The notes beneath the pieces are model-generated. The model did not search any database, was not told the origin of the DNA, and saw nothing but the letters and a program-made list of their open reading frames with translations. A DNA stretch of 64,000 bases from Lachnospiraceae bacterium NC2004. Its GTDB lineage: Bacteria > Bacillota > Clostridia > Lachnospirales > Lachnospiraceae. The DNA lies in NCBI GenBank assembly GCA_000621905.1, contig JHXB01000001.1, forward strand, positions 62,001 through 126,000, read 5' to 3'. This document shows positions 34,665 through 43,929 of the stretch, piece by piece (the stretch's first letter is position 1; every line of letters begins with the position of its first letter). The position numbers and the translations under genes are program-made.

Positions 34665-35939
34665 ATGAAGAATATATCTATCAGAATAATCTTAATAATG
34701 TCTATCCTAGCACTCGTTTCATTTACATTTGTCGGATGCGACGAGCTTAATGATCCGGGTGTTCATTATATATCAGCCAAGACAGATATTGATGAACTTA
34801 CAGATGCAACGATCGATCAGATTGTTGACAATATTGTTAATGATATGACTCTAAGCGAGAAGGTTGGTCAGATGTTTATTGTTGATTTTGCAACATTTGA
34901 ACAATCCAAGAAGAGTGTCAAGAGAGCTAGTCTATCCAAGAAGTTTTTAAAGTACATGAGGCTTTATCCGGTCGGAGGAATGATTTACTACTCGTGGGAT
35001 GTCAAGTCCAAGGAACAGGTGACCACGCTTAACAAGTGGTTGCAGAAAGAGAGTAAGTATCCGTTGTTCATTGCGGTCGACGAGGAAGGCGGAAGAGTTA
35101 GCAGAGTCGGAGCCAAAAAGAAACTTGGAGTCAAGCATTTGCCTGCTATGAGTGTGGTTGGAGCCAGTGGAGACGCAGACAAATGCAAAGATATGTATCT
35201 CAATCTCGGAATATCTCTTAAGAAGCTTGGTTTTAACGTTGATTTTGCCCCTGTTGCCGATCTTAGCGAGGCGGATGACTCAGAGATTGGGGATAGATCT
35301 TTTGGTACAGATGAAGTAATGGTTAGCGATATGGTAGAGTCGGCTGTTAAGGGACTCAACAGGTCCGGTATGTGTTCAACTGTTAAGCATTTTCCGGGGA
35401 TGAGGTCGGCTTCGTCGGACACGCATCTTGCTGCGGCTAATGTCAATACTGACATTTCAGAACTTAGAAAGCGCGATTTTAAGCCGTTTATATCTGGCAT
35501 TAAGGCAGGATCTGATTTCTGTATGATTTCACATGAGTCAGTCAATTCCATAACAGGAGATACCACGCCTGCAACCATGTCATCCCTAGTTATAAAAGAT
35601 ATATTAAGAGAGGAGCTCGGCTTTGACGGCATTGTTATAACTGATTCAATGAATATGATGCCTATCGTCAGCAAGTATTCTTCAGAGGAAGCGGCTGTTA
35701 ACGCTGTTAAGGCTGGAGTTGATATTGTGATGATGCCTGACGATATCGAGGCAGCATTTGACGGAATAATTGATGCGGTTAGAAACAAGGATATCAGCGA
35801 GTCTAGGATTAATTCTTCGGTTAAGAGAATTATCAAATGCAAGCTGCTTAAAGGTATCATTTCTCTTGATTCCGATATAGTCATTGACGCAGGGGAAGAT
35901 TCATATCAGGATATTGGTCAGATGGAAAATGAAGAATAA
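34665..35939 (+). CDS. Glycoside hydrolase family 3 lipoprotein (NagZ-like)
   Basis: A 424-residue lipoprotein with a lipobox F-V-G-C (Cys25). It resembles beta-N-acetylhexosaminidases of the NagZ group, which cut GlcNAc from muropeptides: M-T-L-S-E-K-V-G-Q-M-F, A-V-D-E-E-G-G-R-V, the loop V-K-H-F-P-G with a D-T-H dyad near residue 248, and the nucleophile region V-I-T-D-S-M-N-M. The lipid anchor places it outside the membrane, so wall recycling is a likely role. The ATG at 34665 is used, since an ATG at 34660 meets a stop one codon later. Confidence 0.88.
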   Translation: MKNISIRIILIMSILALVSFTFVGCDELNDPGVHYISAKTDIDELTDATIDQIVDNIVNDMTLSEKVGQMFIVDFATFEQSKKSVKRASLSKKFLKYMRLYPVGGMIYYSWDVKSKEQVTTLNKWLQKESKYPLFIAVDEEGGRVSRVGAKKKLGVKHLPAMSVVGASGDADKCKDMYLNLGISLKKLGFNVDFAPVADLSEADDSEIGDRSFGTDEVMVSDMVESAVKGLNRSGMCSTVKHFPGMRSASSDTHLAAANVNTDISELRKRDFKPFISGIKAGSDFCMISHESVNSITGDTTPATMSSLVIKDILREELGFDGIVITDSMNMMPIVSKYSSEEAAVNAVKAGVDIVMMPDDIEAAFDGIIDAVRNKDISESRINSSVKRIIKCKLLKGIISLDSDIVIDAGEDSYQDIGQMENEE

Positions 35940-35966
35940 AAAATAGTTTATATCGGGGCATAGTTG

Positions 35967-35975
35967 TGCTATAAT
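35967..35975 (+). promoter_or_regulatory. Extended -10 promoter of purB
   Basis: TGC-TATAAT, 45 nt before purB. A weak TTTATA sits 17 bp upstream. Confidence 0.6.
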
Positions 35976-36020
35976 AATTAGGCTTTAATTAGCATTTTAT
36001 GAAATATAAAGGAGTGTATT

Positions 36021-37475
36021 ATGAGTAACGACAGATATGTAAGCCCACTTTGTGAGCGATATGCAAGTAGCGAGATGCAGTACATTTTCTCGCCTGACAT
36101 GAAGTTTAAGACATGGAGACGCTTGTGGATTGCGTTAGCTGAGACAGAGAAAGAGCTCAACTTAACAGATGAGAACGGCAATCCTCGTATTACTGATGCG
36201 CAGATTGACGAGTTGAAGAGTCATATTGACGATATCAATTATGATGTTGCCAAGGCAAGAGAGAAGGAAGTAAGACATGATGTTATGAGCCATGTGTACG
36301 CTTACGGTCAGCAGTGTCCTAACGCAGCAGGTATCATTCATCTTGGAGCTACAAGCTGTTATGTAGGAGATAACACTGATGTTATTATCATGACTGAGGC
36401 TATGAAGCTTGTGAGAAATAAGCTTATCAATGTTATCAATGCCTTAAGTGAGTTTGCAATCAAGTATAAAGATCTTCCAACTTTAGCGTTTACTCATTTT
36501 CAGCCGGCACAGCCTACGACAGTCGGTAAGAGAGCTACGCTCTGGATTGAGGAGTTATTGCTTGATCTTTCTGATCTTGATTACATGATCAGTCAGCAGA
36601 AGCTTCTTGGATCTAAGGGTACAACAGGTACTCAGGCAAGCTTCTTAGAGCTCTTTAACGGCGATCATGAGACTGTTGCCAAGATAGATGGCAAGATTGC
36701 TGAGAAGATGGGATTTAAGGAGTGCTATCCTGTATCAGGCCAGACTTATTCAAGAAAGGTTGATACGAGAGTACTCAATGTTCTTTCAGGAATAGCACAG
36801 AGTGCTCATAAGTTCTCAAATGATATCAGACTTTTACAGCATCTTAAAGAGGTTGAAGAGCCATTTGAGAAGAATCAGATTGGTTCATCTGCTATGGCAT
36901 ACAAGCGTAATCCTATGCGTTCTGAGCGTATTGCTTCGCTTGCTAACTATGTTATGGTCGATTCACTTAATCCTGCAATTACAGCTGCTACACAGTGGTT
37001 TGAGAGAACACTTGATGACTCGGCTAACAAGAGAATTTCGGTTCCTGAGGCATTCTTAGCAATCGACGGTATTCTTGATCTTTATCTCAATGTTGCATCA
37101 GGACTTGTTGTTTACGACAAGGTTATCTATAAGCACTTTATGACTGAGATTCCATTTATGGCTACAGAGAATATCATGATGGATGCTGTTAAGGCAGGCG
37201 GTAACAGACAGGAGCTTCATGAGAAGATCAGACAGTATTCTATGGAGGCTGGATTAGAGGTTAAGCAGAAGGGTAATGACAACAACTTGGTTGATCTCAT
37301 TGCCAACGATCCAATGTTTAACATGACTAAGGAAGAGATAGTTGCTAAGCTTGAGCCAATCAACTATGTTGGTAGAGCACCTAAGCAGACAGAAGAATTT
37401 ATAGGTGGTGTTGTTAAGCCTATATTAGATGCTAATAAAGACATACTTGGTATTACAGCTACAATTAATGTTTAA
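36021..37475 (+). CDS. purB: Adenylosuccinate lyase
   Basis: A 484-residue member of the fumarase/aspartase superfamily that acts twice in purine synthesis (SAICAR to AICAR, adenylosuccinate to AMP). Superfamily signature: S-S-A-M-A-Y-K-R-N-P-M near residue 290. Also present are G-A-T-S-C-Y-V-G-D-N-T-D near 113 and T-H-F-Q-P-A-Q-P-T-T-V-G-K near 160. It belongs to the longer class of about 480 residues. GGAG lies 8 nt before the ATG. purA, its partner in AMP synthesis, is at 51277. Confidence 0.97.
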   Translation: MSNDRYVSPLCERYASSEMQYIFSPDMKFKTWRRLWIALAETEKELNLTDENGNPRITDAQIDELKSHIDDINYDVAKAREKEVRHDVMSHVYAYGQQCPNAAGIIHLGATSCYVGDNTDVIIMTEAMKLVRNKLINVINALSEFAIKYKDLPTLAFTHFQPAQPTTVGKRATLWIEELLLDLSDLDYMISQQKLLGSKGTTGTQASFLELFNGDHETVAKIDGKIAEKMGFKECYPVSGQTYSRKVDTRVLNVLSGIAQSAHKFSNDIRLLQHLKEVEEPFEKNQIGSSAMAYKRNPMRSERIASLANYVMVDSLNPAITAATQWFERTLDDSANKRISVPEAFLAIDGILDLYLNVASGLVVYDKVIYKHFMTEIPFMATENIMMDAVKAGGNRQELHEKIRQYSMEAGLEVKQKGNDNNLVDLIANDPMFNMTKEEIVAKLEPINYVGRAPKQTEEFIGGVVKPILDANKDILGITATINV

Positions 37476-37480
37476 TAATC

Positions 37481-37510
37481 ATACCGGAGTGGTTTCACTC
37501 CGGTATCTCA
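37481..37510 (+). terminator. Hairpin after purB
   Basis: A perfect 11-bp stem (37481-37491 with 37496-37506) and GTTT loop. No T-tract follows, so it may be a weak terminator or an mRNA-end stabiliser. Confidence 0.55.
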
Positions 37511-37539
37511 ATATATAATTACTTAAGGAGGAGTTTAGT

Positions 37540-37842
37540 ATGGTTAAGCACGTTATTTTATGGCAGTTAAAGGATGAGCTTTCTAACGAAGAGAAGGCGA
37601 GTGTTAAAGAGGGTATCAAGTCAGGATTAGAAGGACTTAAGGGTGAGATCCCGGGTCTTATTGACATTCATGTTCAGATTGATTGCCTTGATTCGTCAAA
37701 TGCAGACGTGATGCTTGATTCATCATTTGAAGACGAAGCTTCACTTAAAGGATATGCGGTTCACCCTAAGCATGTAGCGGTAGCTGAGAATAATGTTAAG
37801 CCTTATACGAAGGCTAGGGTTTGTATGGATTACAATGCATAA
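37540..37842 (+). CDS. Dabb-family stress-responsive alpha-beta barrel protein
   Basis: A 100-residue ferredoxin-like Dabb protein. It begins with V-K-H-V-I-L-W-Q-L-K and has L-D-S-S-F-E-D, G-Y-A-V-H-P-K-H and K-P-Y-T near the end. The family forms dimeric barrels. Most bacterial members lack a known activity. GGAGGAG precedes the ATG. Confidence 0.85.
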   Translation: MVKHVILWQLKDELSNEEKASVKEGIKSGLEGLKGEIPGLIDIHVQIDCLDSSNADVMLDSSFEDEASLKGYAVHPKHVAVAENNVKPYTKARVCMDYNA

Positions 37843-37883
37843 TTATGACGAAATCGTATTAATTAACATAGGATGATTAGAGT

Positions 37884-38768
37884 ATGAAGATTATAGATAT
37901 TTTAAAGCGTGAAGAGATGTCACTTTCATTTGAAGTGTTTCCACCTAAGAAAGAGACTTCTTATGACAGTGTGAAGTCTGCAACGGAGGAGATTGCGAAG
38001 CTTAAGCCTTCGTTTATGAGTGTTACCTACGGAGCAGGCGGCGGAACTAGCGCTTATACATTGGATATAGGTAAGAATATTAAGGACAATTACGGAGTGC
38101 CGCTTCTTGCACATTTGACCTGTATTTCCTCAAGTAAGGATGCTGTTAAGGCACAGATTGACGCTATCAAGGCAGCGGGAATCAAGAATGTCATGGCACT
38201 TAGGGGCGATATCCCTGAAGATATGAAGGATGAGGACAGGTCCAATTGGGATTATAACCATGCGTACGAGCTTATAGAGCAGCTTAAAAATGATGATTAT
38301 GATTTCTGTATCGGAGGGGCCTGCTACCCTGAGGTTCATCCTGAGAGTGAGAATCAGAGTGAGGACATCAAGAGTCTTAAGACCAAGGTTGATGCGGGCG
38401 TAGACTTTCTTACTACTCAGATGGTATTTGACAACAATCTGTTCTTTAATTTTATGTATAAATTAAGAGAGGCAGGGGTTACGGTTCCTGTAGTTCCGGG
38501 CATTATGCCAATCACCAACGCCAATCAGGTTGAGCGCGCAATTAAGCTTTCAGGAGCATTTATGCCACAGAGATTTAAGGCAATGGTAGATAAGTTTGGA
38601 AGTGATCCTGTTGCCATGAGACAGGCAGGTATCGCTTACGCGACCGATCAGATTATTGATCTTTACGCCAATGGAATCACCAATGTTCATGTGTATTCTA
38701 TGAATAAGCCTGATGTAGCCAAAGGTATATACGACAACCTTACCGATATATTGGGCAAGAGGTTTTAG
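37884..38768 (+). CDS. metF: Methylenetetrahydrofolate reductase
   Basis: A 294-residue flavoprotein that reduces methylene-tetrahydrofolate to methyl-tetrahydrofolate, feeding methionine synthesis. Motifs: S-F-E-V-F-P-P-K-K near residue 15, V-T-Y-G-A-G-G near 47, A-H-L-T-C near 76, A-L-R-G-D-I-P near 105, and F-L-T-T-Q-M-V-F-D near 177. It shares the cofactor made by GlyA. There is no SAM riboswitch in the 41 nt before it. Confidence 0.95.
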   Translation: MKIIDILKREEMSLSFEVFPPKKETSYDSVKSATEEIAKLKPSFMSVTYGAGGGTSAYTLDIGKNIKDNYGVPLLAHLTCISSSKDAVKAQIDAIKAAGIKNVMALRGDIPEDMKDEDRSNWDYNHAYELIEQLKNDDYDFCIGGACYPEVHPESENQSEDIKSLKTKVDAGVDFLTTQMVFDNNLFFNFMYKLREAGVTVPVVPGIMPITNANQVERAIKLSGAFMPQRFKAMVDKFGSDPVAMRQAGIAYATDQIIDLYANGITNVHVYSMNKPDVAKGIYDNLTDILGKRF

Positions 38769-38805
38769 TTAATTATAAAGAACTATACGATTTAGGAGAC
38801 TACTG

Positions 38806-39507
38806 ATGATTATACAGATAGTAGAAGATGACCGCTCGCTAAGTGAGGGTGTTGCAATCACACTAAGTGACGGGAATTCGTTTAACAAAGAATACACCAT
38901 TGAAAATGCTAAAAAGGGGTTTACGGAATACGGCGACGAATTGAGTCTTATTATCTTGGACCTTAATCTTCCGGACGGTAGCGGATACGATTATTTAAAA
39001 TTTGTCCGCGAGAAAAGCAATGTCCCTGTGTTAATTCTTACAGCCAATGACCTTGAGATGGATGAGGTTACAGGACTTACATTAGGTGCTGACGATTTTC
39101 TTACGAAGCCGTTTAGCCTTGCTGTACTTAGAGCAAGGGTTGCAGCTCTTATCAGAAGAAGCGAGATGACTAAGAAAGAACCAGGTGGCAGTGAAGACGC
39201 AGACAAGTCGCTTGTTTATGAACTTGACGATATGACATTTGACTTTGATAAACTGATTTTTAAGAAGGGTGACGACGAGATAGTTCTTAGTGTAAATGAG
39301 CAGAGACTTCTTAAGATATTCTTGGATAATAAAGGTCAAGTGCTTACGCGCGATCTTCTTATGGACAGGCTTTGGGGAAATGATGGCGAGTTCGTAGATG
39401 AGAATGCCCTTTCCGTAACTATCAATCGTCTGAGAAATAAGATAGACAGCGGTGCTGAAGTTAAGCATATCAGTACAGTTTACGGACAGGGATATAGATT
39501 CGACTAG
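38806..39507 (+). CDS. OmpR/PhoB-family response regulator (module 1)
   Basis: A 233-residue regulator. The receiver domain has the acidic pocket V-E-D-D and the phosphoacceptor in I-I-L-D-L-N-L-P-D-G-S-G-Y. Conserved Thr (L-T-A-N) and Lys (F-L-T-K-P-F) follow. A winged-helix DNA-binding domain spans about 140-233, with L-S-V-N-E-Q-R-L-L and Y-G-Q-G-Y-R-F. GGAGAC precedes the ATG. It is followed by its histidine kinase and an ABC transporter, so it likely controls the transporter. Confidence 0.93.
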   Translation: MIIQIVEDDRSLSEGVAITLSDGNSFNKEYTIENAKKGFTEYGDELSLIILDLNLPDGSGYDYLKFVREKSNVPVLILTANDLEMDEVTGLTLGADDFLTKPFSLAVLRARVAALIRRSEMTKKEPGGSEDADKSLVYELDDMTFDFDKLIFKKGDDEIVLSVNEQRLLKIFLDNKGQVLTRDLLMDRLWGNDGEFVDENALSVTINRLRNKIDSGAEVKHISTVYGQGYRFD

Positions 39508-39530
39508 AAGCAGAATAAAGGTAGATTACT

Positions 39531-40385
39531 ATGTTTAATAATAAAACTATTGCCAGACTTGAAGAGATGTTAGACGCAGCTATAGAAGGCAATTTTGTTG
39601 AAAGTGAATATGATGAGACCAAAATTTCAAGACTTGAATCAAGATGGAAAGAATTCTTAGGCAGTTCTGTTTTATCTAATAAGAATCTTGAAAACGAGAG
39701 ACATAGATTAGAGCAGTTCATATCTGATATATCTCATCAGACCAAAACTCCTATGACCAACATCAAGATGTATACTGAACTTCTTAAGGAGGAAGCGGCT
39801 CGAGGTGCGGATGCTTCTATTGAGAAGATAAGTAATTACGCTTCAATGATAGAGAAGCAGAACACAAGACTTGAGTTTCTGATTGACTCTCTTACCAAGC
39901 TTTCTCGCTTGGAGAATGGAACTTTAGCGGTTGTGCCTAAGGAGGAGCAGATCGATAAACTGATTGCTACATCTATATCTGCGATTGAATCCAAGGCTAA
40001 GCTAAAGAACATAACTGTTACGCATAAGAAGGATGAGAGCCTTAAGGCTTTATTTGACTTAAAGTGGACCAATGAGGCACTTATTAATATCCTTGATAAT
40101 GCAGTTAAGTACAGTCCTGAGGGTGGGGCTATTGAGATTTATACCGAGCAGTTTGAGATGTATCAGGCAATTCATGTTGTTGATAATGGTCCCGGAATCA
40201 GTGAAGAAGATACCGCCAAAATCTTCGGACGCTTCTATAGAGGAAGTGAAGTTCAGCAGGAGGAAGGCGTTGGGATAGGGCTTTATCTTACAAGAGAGAT
40301 AGTTGCCAAAGAAGACGGTTACCTAAAGGTAGTACCTAACAATAAACGAGAAGGTGGCGAGATGATCGTTTACCTTAGAAGATAA
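39531..40385 (+). CDS. Short soluble sensor histidine kinase (module 1)
   Basis: A 284-residue kinase with no membrane segment. The phosphorylated histidine lies in I-S-H-Q-T-K-T-P-M-T near residue 70. The ATP-binding motifs are I-L-D-N-A-V-K-Y-S (N box), V-D-N-G-P-G-I (G1) and G-V-G-I-G-L-Y-L (G2). The first ~55 residues form a helical segment rather than a sensor domain. It may sense through its transporter, as BceS-type kinases do, but those usually have two membrane helices. A terminator follows. Confidence 0.9.
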   Translation: MFNNKTIARLEEMLDAAIEGNFVESEYDETKISRLESRWKEFLGSSVLSNKNLENERHRLEQFISDISHQTKTPMTNIKMYTELLKEEAARGADASIEKISNYASMIEKQNTRLEFLIDSLTKLSRLENGTLAVVPKEEQIDKLIATSISAIESKAKLKNITVTHKKDESLKALFDLKWTNEALINILDNAVKYSPEGGAIEIYTEQFEMYQAIHVVDNGPGISEEDTAKIFGRFYRGSEVQQEEGVGIGLYLTREIVAKEDGYLKVVPNNKREGGEMIVYLRR

Positions 40386-40416
40386 ATGCAGTGAGATTTA
40401 ACTCGCTGCATTTTTT
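40386..40416 (+). terminator. Terminator after histidine kinase 1
   Basis: A 10-bp stem (40386-40395 with 40402-40411, one G-T pair) and six T (40411-40416), just after the kinase stop. Confidence 0.85.
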
Positions 40417-40440
40417 AAATCTTTCAAAGATGAAAGATTT
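40417..40440. promoter_or_regulatory. Inverted repeat upstream of ABC module 1
   Basis: A perfect 10-bp inverted repeat, AAATCTTTCA-N4-TGAAAGATTT, lies 77 nt before the ABC gene, between the kinase terminator and the transporter genes. It may be a binding site for the adjacent response regulator. Confidence 0.45.
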
Positions 40441-40517
40441 CAGAAATATTCTCGTAAGAGTCTTGTGTTAATCTAATTCCAGAATAAAAAATGTTCAAAC
40501 AAATGGAGGTATATAAA

Positions 40518-41180
40518 ATGAGTATTTTAGTTGCAGAAAATCTAACAAAACATTATGGACAGGATGACACGCTTGTCAAGGCTCTTGACGGTGTATCCTT
40601 AAGTGTAGAGCGAGGCGAGTTTGTAAGTATCATAGGTACAAGCGGAAGCGGAAAGTCAACATTGCTTCATATGTTAGGAGGTCTTGACACTCCGACATCG
40701 GGAACAGTGATCATTGATGACAAAGATATATCGAAACTTAAAGGTGATGAGCTTTGCATTTTCAGAAGAAGAAAGATCGGATTCATCTTTCAGAGTTTCA
40801 ATCTGGTTCCTTCAATCAGCGTTTATGACAACATCATCCTACCAATCCAGCTTGATGGTAAGCAGGTAGATAAAGATTTCGTATCAAATGTAATCGAAAC
40901 GCTTGGACTTCAGTCAAAGCTTAATGTTCTCCCTTCTAAGCTTTCGGGGGGACAGCAACAGAGGGTTGCAATTGCAAGAGCGCTTGCATCTAAGCCGGCA
41001 ATAATATTAGCAGATGAGCCGACAGGTAACTTAGACAGTAAGACAAGTCAGGATGTACTTGGACTATTAAAAACTACCGGTAAGAAATTCAATCAGACAA
41101 TGGTGATGATTACTCATAATGATGAGATCGCACAGATGGCTGACAGAACAATAAGAATTGAAGACGGAAGGATTAAATAA
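40518..41180 (+). CDS. ABC transporter ATP-binding protein (module 1)
   Basis: A 220-residue ATPase of the MacB/BceA type. Walker [10 protein letters not shown] lies near residue 43, the signature is L-S-G-G-Q-Q-Q-R-V, and Walker B is [12 protein letters not shown]. The ATG at 40491 is not used because GGAGG (40505-40509) lies downstream of it, spaced for 40518. The permease follows after 1 nt. Such pairs usually protect against, or sense, antimicrobial peptides. Confidence 0.94.
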   Translation: MSILVAENLTKHYGQDDTLVKALDGVSLSVERGEFVSIIGTSGSGKSTLLHMLGGLDTPTSGTVIIDDKDISKLKGDELCIFRRRKIGFIFQSFNLVPSISVYDNIILPIQLDGKQVDKDFVSNVIETLGLQSKLNVLPSKLSGGQQQRVAIARALASKPAIILADEPTGNLDSKTSQDVLGLLKTTGKKFNQTMVMITHNDEIAQMADRTIRIEDGRIK

Positions 41181-41181
41181 G

Positions 41182-43773
41182 ATGAATAAAGTTAACAATA
41201 AAAAAGCAATCAATAACTTAGCCTTAAGTGGTATAAAAGTAAATATAAAGAAATATTTAGTTCTTATAGCATCAGTAATATTAACCACACTTCTTTTCTC
41301 GTCGCTCTTCACAGTTGGTGGAAGCATGCTTAAAGAGATTCAGCTTTCAACCATGAGACAAGTGGGCGGATCTTATCATTCAGGTTTTAAATATCTTTGT
41401 CAGTCAGAGTACGATCAGATAAAGGATGACTCTGAACTTAAAGATATAAATTATAGAATTATAGTAGGAATATCTAATGATAAGAGACTTTTAAAGACTC
41501 GTACTGAGTTTAACTACTTTGAACCTGATAATGCCAAAGGATGTTTTTGCTACCCTGAGGTAGGTAAGATGCCTGAGAAAGAAAATGAAATCGTCCTTAG
41601 CGACCTGACTTTAAAGGCACTTGGTGTTCCTGAAAAAGTTGGTGAAAAACTATCTTTCGATATGACAATAGCGGATGAAACAAAGACTTATGATTTTGTT
41701 CTCTCAGGTTATTATAGAGGTGATCCAATCTCTATGGCACAGTTAGGACTCGTGTCAAAAGCTTTTCAGGAAAAGAATGCTCCAACCAAGCAGAAGCCTC
41801 TGCCTGAGTGCGGAGGAAATGATTATGCAGGTTGGATTTCAGCAGATTTTAACTTCAGTAATTCATTTAATATTGAGAAGAAGACCATCGCACTTATTAA
41901 AAGAACCGGTATTAGAGATGATGTTGAGTACGGTATTAACTGGGCGTATGTAGGAGGAAAAATTGACCCAAGCATGGCGATAGTTTGTGGGATTTTACTG
42001 TTAACATTTTTCGCAGCAGGATACTTGATTATATATAACATTTTCTATCTTAATATCATTTCTGATATGCAGGAGTACGGCCTTCTTAAAACTATCGGAA
42101 CAACCGGTAAGCAATTAAAGAAAGTAGTTATAAGACGCGCAAGTTTTATATCAGTTATAGGTATTCCTATCGGACTTATATTGGGTGTTGGTGTAGGTGC
42201 ACTTCTCTTGCCTATTATTTCAGATGAGTTCGTAACTGTATCAATCGATAAGGGCCAGCTTCATATGAATGCTTGGATTATTATCGGTGCAGCGTTTTTC
42301 TCATACATAACAGTTTTGATAAGTGCCGGAAAGCCTTGTAAGAAGGCTGCTAAGGTTTCACCTATCGAGGCGTTGAAATATACCGAGGTTAGAGGTAAGG
42401 ACGGAAAGCCTAAAAAGAAGATGGCACTTGTTGTTCTTTCATTAAGCCTTTCGATTATTGTCTTAATCGGCGCATATGCATTTATCACCGGATTTGATAT
42501 GGACAGTTATATCGGTAATCTCGTGATTGCTGATTACAGTGTGCAGGACGCAACGCTCGACAATCCGGGTGTTTACGATAAACAGACTGAAGGTGTAAAT
42601 AAAGAGTTCTTAGATGCTCTAGAAGTTCAAGAAGGTGTTAACGAGATCGGAAATGTTTATATTTCTTGCGGAGCACAGGAGTTTAATGATGAGACATGGG
42701 CTAAATTTGAGGAGAACTTTTTAAGTACAGAGTTTGTTAAGAAGAAGCTTGAAAATGATAACGCATCGATACCGGATTATGATGTTAATGTTGATCTTGA
42801 ATACATTGAGGAGTCAAAAACAATTGAGGGTAATACTTACGGAATGGGTGAATTTGCCGTAAATAAGCTTGATGTAATTGAAACTATTGACGGAACCGAC
42901 AAGATAGACTGGAATAAGTTTAACTCAGGTGATTATGTGCTTGCTATAAGATGTACTCAGGATAGTGGGGAATCTCTTAATTACTTTAATCCTGGTGATA
43001 AAGTCCAGATTAGGAGCCATGATCCAAAGTATGCTAAAAAAGTTGAAAAAGAATTTGAGGGTAAAATAATTGAGAGAGAGAGTTTTGAAGATGCACCGGT
43101 AAAGGAGTACGAGGTTTACGGCGTGGTAGATATTCCTTTCCCGTTGGGAATGCAAATGTATTACGCATTTAACTGCGATTTCATTCTCCCTGAAAGTGAG
43201 TATTTAAGTTTATACGGAGAAAGAAATCCAATGAGAACTCTCATTGATGTTGAGGAGAGTTGTGAGGGTAAATTTGATGAGTGGATTAAGAATTATACAA
43301 CTTCAGTTGACTCAAGTTTAGCCTATAATTCAAAGGAAAGTGTAGTAGAACAATACAAGTCATTTGGTGATATGATTGCACTTGTTGGCACGATTGTGAG
43401 TGTAATACTTGGTCTTATAGGATTACTTAACTTTGCCAACACAATCATCACTTCAATACTTGTAAGAAGTAGAGAACTTGCTATGCTTGAGGCGGTAGGA
43501 ATGACAGGAAAGCAGCAGAAGATGAGCTTGATTAAAGAAGGATTTGTATACTTCTTATGGACGGCTTTAGTAGCAACTGTATTAGGAACTATACTTAACT
43601 GCACCTTGATAAAGGCTTTGGTAGATGGAATAGCAATGTTTACATGGCACTTCACACTTGCACCACTTGCAATATGTCTTCCGATTCTTTGTGTGTTGAT
43701 ATTGATTATTCCGGTGGTTGCATATAATAATCTTAGCAAGAAGAGTGTTGTTGACAGACTTAGAGTAGAGTAA
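41182..43773 (+). CDS. FtsX/MacB-like ABC permease (module 1)
   Basis: An 863-residue permease. TM1 is near residue 22. An outside domain of ~200 residues follows, then three helices of the first FtsX domain (about 265-400), a further helix near 420 and a second outer domain (about 440-715). Three C-terminal helices form the second FtsX domain. The N-terminal DUF-like outer domain and length resemble Lachnospiraceae antimicrobial-peptide transport permeases. The start is ATG 41182, with GGAAGG upstream; a TTG at 41158 inside the ATPase gene is rejected. Confidence 0.88.
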   Translation: MNKVNNKKAINNLALSGIKVNIKKYLVLIASVILTTLLFSSLFTVGGSMLKEIQLSTMRQVGGSYHSGFKYLCQSEYDQIKDDSELKDINYRIIVGISNDKRLLKTRTEFNYFEPDNAKGCFCYPEVGKMPEKENEIVLSDLTLKALGVPEKVGEKLSFDMTIADETKTYDFVLSGYYRGDPISMAQLGLVSKAFQEKNAPTKQKPLPECGGNDYAGWISADFNFSNSFNIEKKTIALIKRTGIRDDVEYGINWAYVGGKIDPSMAIVCGILLLTFFAAGYLIIYNIFYLNIISDMQEYGLLKTIGTTGKQLKKVVIRRASFISVIGIPIGLILGVGVGALLLPIISDEFVTVSIDKGQLHMNAWIIIGAAFFSYITVLISAGKPCKKAAKVSPIEALKYTEVRGKDGKPKKKMALVVLSLSLSIIVLIGAYAFITGFDMDSYIGNLVIADYSVQDATLDNPGVYDKQTEGVNKEFLDALEVQEGVNEIGNVYISCGAQEFNDETWAKFEENFLSTEFVKKKLENDNASIPDYDVNVDLEYIEESKTIEGNTYGMGEFAVNKLDVIETIDGTDKIDWNKFNSGDYVLAIRCTQDSGESLNYFNPGDKVQIRSHDPKYAKKVEKEFEGKIIERESFEDAPVKEYEVYGVVDIPFPLGMQMYYAFNCDFILPESEYLSLYGERNPMRTLIDVEESCEGKFDEWIKNYTTSVDSSLAYNSKESVVEQYKSFGDMIALVGTIVSVILGLIGLLNFANTIITSILVRSRELAMLEAVGMTGKQQKMSLIKEGFVYFLWTALVATVLGTILNCTLIKALVDGIAMFTWHFTLAPLAICLPILCVLILIIPVVAYNNLSKKSVVDRLRVE

Positions 43774-43800
43774 CTTATACATTTTCATAATGTGCACGCT

Positions 43801-43825
43801 AAGGGGCTTTGTTAGCCCCTTTTTT
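43801..43825 (+). terminator. Terminator of ABC module 1
   Basis: An 8-bp G/C-rich stem (43801-43808 with 43814-43821) and a six-T tail (43820-43825). Confidence 0.85.
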
Positions 43826-43831
43826 GTATGC

Positions 43832-43872
43832 GTAAGAATTTGGTAAGAATTATTAATAATTCTGTAAAGATG
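43832..43872. promoter_or_regulatory. Direct repeats upstream of ABC module 2
   Basis: GTAAGAATT at 43832-43840 and 43843-43851, with a related GTAAAGATG at 43864-43872. Spacings of 11 and 21 bp put them on one face of the DNA, as for OmpR-family regulator sites. A similar GTAAGAGTC lies at 40454-40462, before module 1. Confidence 0.45.
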
Positions 43873-43929
43873 TAAATTAAATTAAGTGTTATAGTTGTAT
43901 CATAAGAAATGTAAAGGAGAGGATTATCT

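Noticed and set aside
34988-35884. 298-codon minus-strand frame opposite the GH3 gene
   Set aside because: The plus-strand frame has clear GH3 motifs and a lipobox. The antisense frame shows no motif.
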